DNA from: DATLXU01 sp035575515
GTDB taxonomy: Bacteria > Acidobacteriota > Blastocatellia > UBA7656
DNA length: 40,111 nt
Direction of reading: 5' to 3'
Assembly: GCA_035575515.1 (NCBI GenBank)
Contig: DATLXU010000128.1
Span: 1 to 40,111, forward strand
The position numbers and the translations under genes were made by a program. A model generated the notes under the pieces. That model was not told where the DNA came from, made no database searches, and saw only the letters and a program-made list of their open reading frames with translations. Shown here one piece after another: positions 24,884-33,086 of the stretch. How positions within the stretch are numbered: the stretch's first letter is position 1; the number at the start of each line of letters is the position of its first letter.

Positions 24884-25813
24884 TCATTGAACCGGGACCG
24901 TTATGCCCATTTGCGGGCCTAAAAGTTTGGCCGCGGCTCGAAGCATAGTAACGAAAGCATCCAATTGCTGTTTGATCTCCTGTGTTGTGACCTTCTTCAT
25001 TCCTTCGGGAACATCGAACATCGTCAGTGGCGGATTGAGCTGTATATTTTTCGTCTCGATCATGATGCGCGCATTCTGTCCGCCGCTCGTGGCGACGTTA
25101 ATATCAGCCCGAAGCGGCAGTCCCGTTTCCTGATCTACATAAAGAATGGTGTCGCCCTGCGCGGTTCCCGCCTGCGTTTGCGTGTTGATTGCACCGGCGA
25201 AGCGGTACTTGTCGGCCTGCCGGTTGTTGACCATCTCAGGCGGAAGCTTTTCGTATGGAGCGCGCGACTTCAATTGCTCGATAGCCATAGTCGGCGTGAG
25301 CAACCGATCAAGCGGGACTCCCAGTTCCTGCGGATTGATTTCGGCGTACCGCTTCTGCGCGGGAAGCACCAGATACTTCAAGCCCGATTTTTCTATGTAG
25401 ATGGCATTGCCAACCAGTGGCAGCGATTGAAACTCCCACCTGCGGTCAGCGCCCGACTTTGCGAAGATGAATTGAATCGGCGGCATCGCTTGCTGAGTGT
25501 TGTTGCCTTCGGCTTGAGCCGTTATGGTCATCTCAGCGGTGTAGCTTTCAGGCTCGCGCGCCGTTAGCGGTGTTGATTCGGCGCTTGCAGCAGCGTTCGT
25601 GTTGACGTTTGCAGCCGTCGCGCTTGCGCCCGTGTTCGTGTTGCTCGCAGGCCCGCCTGTGCAGGCAAGCGACGCGAGCGCGATGATGCTGACGGTCGCA
25701 ATCGCCAGCCATCGCAATTGAACGAACAGCGTTGAGCAGAGGGCTGACCTCAATCGCGCGAGATGATTGTTTTGATTGAGCGCGTTGCTTATGCGGTGAT
25801 GCATACCCGACAT
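24884..25813 (-). CDS. LolA/LppX-like lipoprotein
   Basis: 309 residues with a long N-terminus. A hydrophobic run at about 32-50 ends in lipobox LASLAC, then a low-complexity Asn/Thr/Ala linker (about 52-80), as usual after lipid anchors. The mature domain (85-300) has the alternating strands of the LolA/LppX half-barrel: SYTAEMTITAQAE, RRWEFQSLP, GLKYLVLPAQKRYAEI, QADKYRFAG, TILYVDQETGLPLRADI and FDVPEGMKKV. Such proteins bind lipid or lipoprotein in the periplasm; which one is not known. The true start may be later than 25813. Confidence 0.75.
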   Translation of the reverse strand: MSGMHHRISNALNQNNHLARLRSALCSTLFVQLRWLAIATVSIIALASLACTGGPASNTNTGASATAANVNTNAAASAESTPLTAREPESYTAEMTITAQAEGNNTQQAMPPIQFIFAKSGADRRWEFQSLPLVGNAIYIEKSGLKYLVLPAQKRYAEINPQELGVPLDRLLTPTMAIEQLKSRAPYEKLPPEMVNNRQADKYRFAGAINTQTQAGTAQGDTILYVDQETGLPLRADINVATSGGQNARIMIETKNIQLNPPLTMFDVPEGMKKVTTQEIKQQLDAFVTMLRAAAKLLGPQMGITVPVQ

Positions 25814-25902
25814 TTTTCCTCCTTGATTAGAAGAGACGAGCGATGGCTAATCGAAATTGGTTCCTGTGACTGCGCCTCCATCGCTCACAGTTTTCAGAGC
25901 GG

Positions 25903-27225
25903 TTATAGCCCCAGAGTCCTTAGCACGTCCACGCTGATTTGCGGGCTGCGCACGTCGCCCGCGATGTTGAGCGCCAGCGCCAGCCGATTATTGTTTTCAA
26001 GCAGTTCAACTATGAGGCCGACAACCGGACTTGTTGCTTTCACCTGCTTTGTCGCTTCATCCGAAAGGCGTATGGTCGCGTTGTAATTGAGCAAGAGCGC
26101 GGGTTCGGTTTTGAACCAGCCCTGATCGGCTATGGCATCGCCAAGCCCGTCGAGTTGCTGAATGCGCAGGCCCGTTGTTTTATAAACTCCCTGCTCGACC
26201 TGAAAATCGGTTTCGAGATTGCCAATGCTTGTGCCGGGATTCATGTCGCCAATCTGATTCACGCTCAACCGGCTCGCCACGCGCTCGCTGATGTTGATGC
26301 GCGGCAGTATTACGCCTGAGCACGATATGTGCCCAGTGCCGTGAATGTTCGATGGCGACTGCTGCGGTTCTGTCGGTCGAGCGTCAATCCTGCGCTGCGC
26401 GTTTAGTTGGCAGTTGACCGTGAAGTTCGCAGCCGCGAAATTCCTTGTCTCAAAGGGGCCCGGCCCCACCGAGCCATCAATCAAAAGCCCTAACGGCTCG
26501 CGGCTGATATTCAAATCGAACGGCAGCGTCGTCTTTAAGATTTCAGCGGCTTCATCTTCGGTCGAGTCGGCGCGCAACTCGCCCGTCGCGCGACTGCCTG
26601 TTTTATCTGCGATTGGAGCAAGCGAAGCGCGAAGCGCAATGTGTTTGTAGAGACTCTCTGAAGGCTGAGCTCCCGCGAGGTTTATCAATCGGACTGACGC
26701 GTCCTCGATCTCGATGCTGCGCAGTTGAGCGGAAGATAAAATATTGCCTAGCATTGCGAACGCAGCGTGAAGCGTTTCGGCATTATTCAAAACGGTCGCG
26801 CGAGCGGCAGACTGCGAATCGGGCGGCTGCTCTCCGATTGTCGTCCAACTCCATACGCCTTCGCGATTTTTGACGAGGGTGAACTCAGGCGATTTGATTT
26901 CGAGCGCGTCAATGGCGATTTCCTGATGAAAGAGATATTGAAAGACGGCGAAATCTGCGCGAACCTGATCGGCTTTAAGGAAATAGTCGTCGCCGAAGTC
27001 AGGCGATTCTTTCGCCATCATTCCGCCGATGGTCAGATATGGCCCGCCCCACAGGCTCAGCCTGATTGAATTTACAGCAACCTTGCGACCGAGCATGGTT
27101 GATAGTCTGGATTCAACGGCGGGCTTAAGGAAGTCGAGCGGCACGAGCGGCGCGATCAATACAGGAATGACGAGCAGCGCGACCAATACGAGCAGCCACT
27201 TGAGCGAAAACCTTCGCGTAGTCAT
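25903..27225 (-). CDS. AsmA-like inner-membrane protein
   Basis: 440 residues. One N-terminal transmembrane helix (about 9-30) is followed by the AsmA start: DFLKPAVESRLSTMLGRKVAV, then LSLWGGPYLTIGGM and the repeated beta-sheet segments (ALEIKSPEFTLVKN, EIEDASVRLIN, TGHISCSGVILPR). It is shorter than E. coli AsmA (about 617). AsmA-like proteins are known or proposed to form periplasmic bridges for phospholipid transport to the outer membrane. It lies upstream of the LolA-like lipoprotein on the same strand, with 89 bp between. Confidence 0.85.
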   Translation of the reverse strand: MTTRRFSLKWLLVLVALLVIPVLIAPLVPLDFLKPAVESRLSTMLGRKVAVNSIRLSLWGGPYLTIGGMMAKESPDFGDDYFLKADQVRADFAVFQYLFHQEIAIDALEIKSPEFTLVKNREGVWSWTTIGEQPPDSQSAARATVLNNAETLHAAFAMLGNILSSAQLRSIEIEDASVRLINLAGAQPSESLYKHIALRASLAPIADKTGSRATGELRADSTEDEAAEILKTTLPFDLNISREPLGLLIDGSVGPGPFETRNFAAANFTVNCQLNAQRRIDARPTEPQQSPSNIHGTGHISCSGVILPRINISERVASRLSVNQIGDMNPGTSIGNLETDFQVEQGVYKTTGLRIQQLDGLGDAIADQGWFKTEPALLLNYNATIRLSDEATKQVKATSPVVGLIVELLENNNRLALALNIAGDVRSPQISVDVLRTLGL

Positions 27226-27311
27226 TTACCCTCGCCAAAGATCGAGGCGCCGCACCTCTATATGCTACAGGGCGGCTCGCAGCTTGCGCAAGCATAGAGA
27301 GATAGCGGATT

Positions 27312-27485
27312 TCAGTTGCGCTTGATGAACTCGCCGCTTTTATTGCCCGTTAGGTCGTTGTAAAGTGTTTCGATGAAAGCATCCGTCGAAAGTCCGATAT
27401 AGCCGCCCGCGCCTTTCAGCATGTAAACATTACCGCGAACTCTGGTGCTGATTATTTCTACTTTTCTGAAGTCGTCTGCTGGCAT
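27312..27485 (-). CDS. Small protein of 57 residues
   Basis: ATG 27485 has AAGGTGA 7 bases upstream, better placed than the ATG at 27491. The product is basic and soluble. Residues 14-33 (TRVRGNVYMLKGAGGYIGLS) resemble the first strands of metallo-beta-lactamase-fold hydrolases, whose HxHxDH metal site would come later and is absent. It may be a short remnant of such an enzyme or an unrelated small protein. It lies upstream of the AsmA gene on the same strand. Confidence 0.5.
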   Translation of the reverse strand: MPADDFRKVEIISTRVRGNVYMLKGAGGYIGLSTDAFIETLYNDLTGNKSGEFIKRN

Positions 27486-27706
27486 TCTCATTCACCTTAA
27501 ACCATCTGAGCGGTCAATAGAGTAATAGCGCGCCGCCCAATTCAGCGCAAACTTGAAAAGGGAAACGGCTGGCCAATGTGTTCTTGAAGAATGATTGGGA
27601 GATCGTTCAATCGCACGACCGCAGACTATGGACCCGCTATCCATTATCGAATGAATTGAAAACTGTGATGAGCGGTGCTAGGCTTGCCTGACTCGACAAT
27701 CGCGCA

Positions 27707-28459
27707 ATGGTTAATAAGCTTCAAAGCATCGCATCCTTAATCTCATCGCCCGTCGAACGTCGCTTGTTCAACGAGTACGGCGCTATCTTCACGACCAGAG
27801 CCACGCCTCCGCCGACCGTCATCTTCTCAAGCGCAGCCGAAGTCGAAGCCTTTCAATCTACGCTCACAACCACGCGCGCGCGCATCGGCCAGTACGAAAT
27901 GGAGTTGCAGTCGGAGGCGATGGAGGCGCTGATGGCCGCCGTCGCCGATATGAACGCAGTCGGAGGCAGCATCAGCCCGCGCGCCGCCGACTCTGCTGCG
28001 CGCTCTTATGAAGACACAGTGATGCTGTGGACTCGCAACGTCACTCGCGGGCTTGAGCACTGGCTTGAGCTTCAACGCATCACGCCTGAGCGCGCTGAGC
28101 GCATTCGCGCACTCGCGCCCGTTGCACAGGTCGAGGTCATACTCGAAATGGAAGACGCGGAGCAGATATATTTCGGCACGTTCTTTGACAGATCAATCCT
28201 TTACTCGGTCGCCGCGCCGGGCGCGTCTCAGCACCTTGCGCTGCTCGCCTTCGATGTGGCTGAGTATGAAAAGGATGAAGTTGAGCGCACGCTCGCGCGA
28301 CGCGGCTGGTTCCGCACTGTGCCAAATGACCTGCCGCATTTTACTTATCTCGGCCATAGCGAAAGCGCGCTTGAAAGCCTGGGGCTAAAGCGCATCACGC
28401 GCGATTACGGCGAGCGCGCTTACTCGTTCTGGGTTCCTGACATTGATCGCCTGCTATAA
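27707..28459 (+). CDS. Conserved protein with M15 peptidase-like metal site
   Basis: 250 residues, no signal peptide, no close family recalled with certainty. The C-terminal half has APGASQHLALLAFDV (H and D in an SxHxxxxAxD pattern) and, about 35 residues later, LPHFTYLG. This matches the order and spacing of zinc ligands H-D-H in D-Ala-D-Ala dipeptidase/carboxypeptidase (M15/VanY) proteins, where SxHxxGxAxD and a C-terminal H are conserved. The N-terminal half (ERRLFNEYGAIF, SPRAADSAARSYEDT) is helical. A peptidoglycan-related role is possible but the lack of an export signal argues for caution. Confidence 0.65.
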   Translation: MVNKLQSIASLISSPVERRLFNEYGAIFTTRATPPPTVIFSSAAEVEAFQSTLTTTRARIGQYEMELQSEAMEALMAAVADMNAVGGSISPRAADSAARSYEDTVMLWTRNVTRGLEHWLELQRITPERAERIRALAPVAQVEVILEMEDAEQIYFGTFFDRSILYSVAAPGASQHLALLAFDVAEYEKDEVERTLARRGWFRTVPNDLPHFTYLGHSESALESLGLKRITRDYGERAYSFWVPDIDRLL

Positions 28460-28986
28460 TCTGCGCAGGGCTTCATCACCTTGCGCTGCTCACTCTTACT
28501 TCAATCAGCAATCACAATCATGTCTCACTCGTGTGAAACGAATGTGCCGAGCAGGTGTGTCTATACAATCGCTCAAGAGCCGCGAGCCAGCCGCTTTGCG
28601 GATTTGCAGGCGGGTTTTTTGTGATATATCGCAAGTTAGCGTCATTCTTGAAAAAGTCGCGTGGCTGCGGCGCTCTGTGGCACGACGGTTGTTATCACAA
28701 TAAGGCGAGTTCGGATATTTATCTCGAACACTCACAAGCGTCCACAGCTCGCACGCTCGATTATTAAATATTTCTATTGAGACCTGACGTGGCGTAGCTA
28801 GGCGATTGTGAGAGAAGGGAGGCTCAACGGCCTCCCTTTTCCATTCTTGCGCGAAAGGCTCCGAATAGACTCCCAACTCAGTTACGTTCTCGCGCCCTTC
28901 AACCTGAGACTCGTTGCGGCGATAATTCTTATTTCTTCCTTGCGTGCCCGAATGAGATATTCAGTTTGTAAACGAAAAGGGGTAGA
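28460..28986. other. 527-bp gap with an orphan terminator
   Basis: No convincing coding frame. It holds a T6 run near 28617 after a GC-rich stretch and one good rho-independent terminator at 28814-28840. A short transcript could lie between about 28640 and 28840, but I could not recognise an RNA family. Confidence 0.4.
28814..28840 (+). terminator. Rho-independent terminator
   Basis: GGGAGGC (28817-28823), a six-base loop and GCCTCCC (28830-28836) form a perfect stem followed by TTTT, with A-T pairs extending it. It lies 355 bp beyond the 27707-28459 gene, with no annotated gene in between on this strand. Confidence 0.7.
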
Positions 28987-29433
28987 ATGATTGAGGTGGA
29001 GAAAGGGAAGGCCACAATGGGAGAAGCGGCCCTGGCAAACGTAAATGCGGCGGGAAAGATTCTTGTCATCGAAGACAATCGCGACTCGCGCGACATTCTA
29101 TCGAAGTTGCTGCGGATGAGCGGATACGATGTCATATCGGCATCCGATGGCGAAAGGGGTTTTACGGAAGCGGTGAGGAGTCAGCCTGATCTGATAATCA
29201 CCGACGTGAACATGCCGCGCATGGACGGGATAGAGTTTGTCAGAAAAGTGCGCGCCGAGAAGACACTGGCAAAGACACCCGTTCTGGTCGTGACTGCTTT
29301 CGGCTCAAGCGTTGCGCGCGAAGCTTTGGATGCAGGCGCGGATGCATCGGCTGAGAAGCCTTTCGATTTCGACAAGTTCCTGCTCACCGTACAGAAGCTC
29401 ATCTCTCAAAACAGAAACGCTGTGGCCGATTGA
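28987..29433 (+). CDS. CheY-like response regulator (single receiver domain)
   Basis: 148 residues. The ATG at 28987 has AAGGGG upstream; an ATG at 29017 with GGGAAGG is equally plausible. The receiver domain is complete: acidic pair ED in ILVIEDN, phospho-acceptor Asp in LIITDVNMPRMDG, the Thr/Ser switch in LVVTAFGS and the conserved Lys in SAEKPFDFDKFL. There is no output domain, so it acts through protein contacts. No kinase gene is adjacent. Confidence 0.92.
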   Translation: MIEVEKGKATMGEAALANVNAAGKILVIEDNRDSRDILSKLLRMSGYDVISASDGERGFTEAVRSQPDLIITDVNMPRMDGIEFVRKVRAEKTLAKTPVLVVTAFGSSVAREALDAGADASAEKPFDFDKFLLTVQKLISQNRNAVAD

Positions 29434-29494
29434 AAGCAATTGCTTCCAACCGGCGCACCATCTCAATGCCTCTGGCTATCAATTATCTTGCAAC

Positions 29495-30073
29495 TCATTG
29501 CTGTTGTGACAGCCCTGCCTTGGCGTTCTGAATCTTCGTGAGCATGTCAGAGAGTATGCCAGTCTCTTTTTTATCGCTTCGCTTGATCTGACCTACATCA
29601 ACCGTCACTTTTCCATTGAGTCCCTGAAGCGTGACATAGAATCGGCTCTCCAGAGGCGTTTTAGCCACGTCAACGACGAACTCAGGCTCCTGCTTGTCGT
29701 AGAAGCGCGTGACAACAGGCTTGGGCGAGCCAATGCCTTCAGCGGACTCGGCGAACTTTTTGGCTTCGAGCAACAGGCTCTCAAAGATGTTGAGACGGTC
29801 TATGAGAACAAGAGTCGTGGCAGCGTTACCATTGCCGTCGCTCAAAATAATGCTGAAGCGGTACGGCTCGTTTTCGAGCGGGCTGATGTAAAAGTCTTTG
29901 CCTGAAGGCGCTTTGAATGCTTTTTTGTCCAGTTTCAGGAGTTCCTTTTCGGTTAGCGGCTTTGAATGTTCCTTCTTCGGTTGCGCCTGCTTCTCCTGCG
30001 CCAGTGATGCTGCGGCAAGCGATAGACAGAGCAAACCGAGCGTTAATGATTTTGCGAATGATTTTGATTGCAC
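29495..30073 (-). CDS. Secreted hypothetical protein
   Basis: 192 residues with a signal peptide (LTLGLLCLSLAAASLA, cleaved near LAQ-EK). The mature protein starts with a Lys/Glu-rich linker, then one mixed alpha/beta domain (YRFSIILSDGNGNAATTLVLID, then IFESLLLEAKKFAE, FVVDVAKTPLESRFYVTLQG, KVTVDVGQIKR). Family not recognised; no cysteines or catalytic motif seen. It converges with the response regulator gene. The upstream flippase-like gene ends 60 bp before it on the same strand. Confidence 0.7.
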   Translation of the reverse strand: MQSKSFAKSLTLGLLCLSLAAASLAQEKQAQPKKEHSKPLTEKELLKLDKKAFKAPSGKDFYISPLENEPYRFSIILSDGNGNAATTLVLIDRLNIFESLLLEAKKFAESAEGIGSPKPVVTRFYDKQEPEFVVDVAKTPLESRFYVTLQGLNGKVTVDVGQIKRSDKKETGILSDMLTKIQNAKAGLSQQQ

Positions 30074-30133
30074 AATTCACCTCATGTTCGTACTGACTGG
30101 TATAAACGCCCTTACAGACGATGGGTTGCATTA

Positions 30134-31219
30134 TTAAATTGTTGATACCGGCTCTTCCTCGCAAGCCTTGCTCGAAAGCGACTGGATATGTTTGCCCACG
30201 TTCTCGATGGCTGCATCGCCTCCGTTTTCTTCAATCTCTTCGTCTTCGATTTGCGGGCGCGCTTTCTGACCCTGCCTCAAATAAATTATCCCGCCGGGCA
30301 GGCTCGTCGCAATCATCACAACGAGCCACAGCACCGAAAGCGCTCCGGCCTGCTCTTTCGTCGCGCCAACCGACTCAAATAGGATTATGTATGAGAACTC
30401 GCGCCAGCCCGCTCCGTTTACCGACAGCGGAATCATTCCGAGCAGACCGATTGCGGGAATGAATACGAGATAGTCTATCCATCCGTGCGCGGTGCTTAAG
30501 CCTATCGAGTTTGCGGTAAGCACATTGACAAGGGCGCAGCCGACCTGCACGCCTATCGAAAGCAGTATCGTGTAGGCAATCAAATCCCAGCGGCCACGAT
30601 ACGAGTTGACCGATTCAAACAATCGCTCGACCTTCTCATCGGCCTTCTTCATTTTAAAGAGGCTCAACAAGCGGTGAAGCAGGTTGTAAGTCGGGCGATA
30701 GAAGATCGCGAGGTTCGCTGCGATGAACACAATTCCAATCAATCCAAATATCGGCGCGAGCGGCACGCCTTCAACATTTGTCCACGCGAGCGCGGAAACC
30801 AGCGTCGCGACGAGCATCAATCCGCCCATCCCCAAGTCCCTGTCCAAAAAGACCGATGCGGTCGAGGCGCTCAGCTTCCCTGTGTATTTGTGCAGATAAT
30901 AAACGCGAAACACGTCGCCGCCTATGGCAGACGGCAGAAAGAAGTTGAAATACATTCCAAGCAGATAGAGCGAAAGAATCTTCCTGAAGCTGATTTCGAT
31001 CCCCTGCGGCTTCAGCAGCAGATACCAGCGATATGCGCTCAGGGTCTGAACAATAAAATAGACCGCGATGGCCGCGACGAGGAAAGAAAGATTAGCTTCT
31101 CTGAGATTCGCCCACAGGCTGCGAATGTCGACAACCTTAGTGAAAATATAGACCAGTATGCCTATGCTGACCGCAGCTTTCAAAAGCATCGTGGCAGTCT
31201 TCTTCATCCTCTTCTTCAT
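30134..31219 (-). CDS. Flippase-like / LPG synthase transmembrane-region protein
   Basis: 361 residues with about eight hydrophobic helices. It matches the lysylphosphatidylglycerol synthase TM-region family (UPF0104/YbhN-like): YFIVQTLSAYRWYLLLKPQG, then FFLPSAIGGDVFRVYYL and SVFLDRDLGMGGLM, and the late GMIPLSVNGAGWREFSYIILF. The soluble aminoacyl-transferase domain is missing, as in flippase-like members. Its start overlaps the stop of the ArnT-like gene by 4 bases (ATGA), so the two are translationally coupled and probably act on the same lipid-linked substrate in the inner membrane. Confidence 0.88.
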   Translation of the reverse strand: MKKRMKKTATMLLKAAVSIGILVYIFTKVVDIRSLWANLREANLSFLVAAIAVYFIVQTLSAYRWYLLLKPQGIEISFRKILSLYLLGMYFNFFLPSAIGGDVFRVYYLHKYTGKLSASTASVFLDRDLGMGGLMLVATLVSALAWTNVEGVPLAPIFGLIGIVFIAANLAIFYRPTYNLLHRLLSLFKMKKADEKVERLFESVNSYRGRWDLIAYTILLSIGVQVGCALVNVLTANSIGLSTAHGWIDYLVFIPAIGLLGMIPLSVNGAGWREFSYIILFESVGATKEQAGALSVLWLVVMIATSLPGGIIYLRQGQKARPQIEDEEIEENGGDAAIENVGKHIQSLSSKACEEEPVSTI

Positions 31220-32958
31220 TGCGCGAGGTTCGCTCCATCTTTGTTGGAAATCAGCACCACTTGAGGTAGTTCAACTCTATCAAGAATGCCTTTCAACTTT
31301 ACTTGAAAGACAGGGCGGCTTTCAAGTACATAGAGTTGCGCTTTTAACCTGTCTTTAATCGCTTCAAAATCCTGCGCCGCCATAAGGCAATAAACTTCTT
31401 TGCCCGACGCGAAGGCCGCCGCAAGATCGTCAGGCTCGTAATATTCAAATACGTGTCGCCTCAAATAAAACGCCATGCTAGGCGAAGCGAAGCGGTAATA
31501 GCCGACCATCGCGTCTGCGGAGGCTTCAGATTTTATCCTTTCGCACATCGCGCGCACGGGTTTGAACCTTTCAAAATCGGGGAGCGTTCGCGCCACAAAC
31601 ACCCAGTTGACGGCGATGACGCTCAGCGCCGTCAGGATAATTGCGACGAACTCTCTTTTGATGAAAATAGCGATTAGGGCAGCAATTCCACCAATCGCAG
31701 CGAGCGCGCCTGTGACGGTTGCGCCCGCAAGAGCGTAGTTGTTCGCCGCGCCACCGAATAAATAGATCGCCGTCGCGCCTGCTATCGCGATTATTAAACC
31801 GAGCGCAGCAGTCGCCCATCGAATCGTTTGATGCTGCGAACTAGAATTCTCTTGTCGCATGAAGCATGCGATGAGACCGCCAACTATCGCAGCCGCAGCG
31901 GGATAGATCGGCAGAATGTATAGGTCTTCTTTGTTGCTCGAAAGCGAGAAAAAGACGACGATGACGATGACCCAGATTGCAGGCAGCGCGCGCGCGCGTC
32001 TTCTACTTTCATCTTCGCTCCCATCACCCATTTCGCTTTCGGCAATTGCCGTGCTGTTATTTGTTTTCGTAAATCTTGCGCGAAGCCCAATCAAGTTATC
32101 GCGCGCGGCGAACCACGCCGCAACGAGCAGGAAGACCGACCAGGGGAACATATCGCCAAGCATTACCGGCGCGTAAAAGAGAAGACCGCGACGCGGTCCC
32201 CAGACCGGCTGCGTGTAGCGCGAGAGGTTATCTTTCAAAATGAAAGTCTCAATGTATTGCCAGCCGTGCTCGGCATAAACCGCCGCGTACCATGGCAGCG
32301 CGATTGCTGCGACGATAATTGCCCCGACAGGCAACATCATCTTGCGCAGCTTTTTCAACCTTCCATAAACCGCAATGTAGATGAGAAACACGAGCGCGGG
32401 CAGCGCCGCCGCAACAGGCCCTTTCGTTATCACGCCAAGCCCGACCGCGCCGTACATCAGCGCGAGATACGTTCGCCGCTTCTGCGGATAGATTTCAGCG
32501 AGCGCAAACAACAACAGCGCCGCCGACATGAACATCGCGACCCAAACATCAATCATTATTCGCCGTGAGAACATCAAAAATCGCGGAGCCGCAGCCATCG
32601 CAATCGCAGCAAGTAGTCCCGCCTCGCGCGAGTAGATGATTCGCCCGAGCGCGTAAGCGATTGCTATCATCAATAATGCGCCAAGAACAATCGCCAGCCG
32701 CTCGGTCGCTTCGCCTACACCGAATGCTTTATAGAACGCGGCAACAATCCAGTAAGAGAGCGGTGGCTTGTTGAATCGCGGTTGATAATTGAAAGATGGA
32801 TTTATGAAATCATTCGACTCGATCATCTCGCGCGGAGTTTCGGCATAAAACGCTTCGTTTGAATCCCACAGCGAAGACGCGCCAAGCCCTATGAAATAGG
32901 GCGCGATGGCCAAAGCAGCAACGGCGATTAAAACAGAATTCCTGATAGGGTTTTTCAT
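31216..32958 (-). CDS. ArnT/PMT-like membrane glycosyltransferase
   Basis: 580 residues. The GT-C fold shows the first-loop LWDSNEAFYAETPREM (the D and E that define ArnT-type enzymes), FNKPPLSYWIVAAFYKAFG and about 11 further hydrophobic helices, including GVITKGPVAAALPALVFL and YAPVMLGDMFPWSVFLL. The C-terminal 120 residues form a soluble periplasmic tail. Enzymes of this family move a sugar from undecaprenyl phosphate onto lipid A or another acceptor. The coupled flippase-like gene downstream supports a lipid-carrier pathway. The sugar and acceptor are unknown. Confidence 0.9.
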   Translation of the reverse strand: MKNPIRNSVLIAVAALAIAPYFIGLGASSLWDSNEAFYAETPREMIESNDFINPSFNYQPRFNKPPLSYWIVAAFYKAFGVGEATERLAIVLGALLMIAIAYALGRIIYSREAGLLAAIAMAAAPRFLMFSRRIMIDVWVAMFMSAALLLFALAEIYPQKRRTYLALMYGAVGLGVITKGPVAAALPALVFLIYIAVYGRLKKLRKMMLPVGAIIVAAIALPWYAAVYAEHGWQYIETFILKDNLSRYTQPVWGPRRGLLFYAPVMLGDMFPWSVFLLVAAWFAARDNLIGLRARFTKTNNSTAIAESEMGDGSEDESRRRARALPAIWVIVIVVFFSLSSNKEDLYILPIYPAAAAIVGGLIACFMRQENSSSQHQTIRWATAALGLIIAIAGATAIYLFGGAANNYALAGATVTGALAAIGGIAALIAIFIKREFVAIILTALSVIAVNWVFVARTLPDFERFKPVRAMCERIKSEASADAMVGYYRFASPSMAFYLRRHVFEYYEPDDLAAAFASGKEVYCLMAAQDFEAIKDRLKAQLYVLESRPVFQVKLKGILDRVELPQVVLISNKDGANLAQ

Positions 32959-33086
32959 CAGAGAGAGGTGCTAAGTATCACAAGGCTGGCTTCACGCGCA
33001 AGAAGATGAAGCTGAAGAACTAAAGAGGCGGAAAAAGAGAGTCAAATAATGTTGCTCTCAAATTCTCCCAAACCTCTTTTGCCCTT

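Noticed and set aside
28600..28625. T6 run after a GC-rich stretch as a terminator
   Set aside because: The only stem directly before it is four base pairs and is separated from the T-run, so it is much weaker than the hairpin at 28814-28840.
32959..33086. AAAGAGG/CCTCTTT arms as a terminator of the PDZ-protein gene
   Set aside because: The loop is about 50 bases and the inner pairing is short. The arrangement could be chance in an A/G-rich gap.
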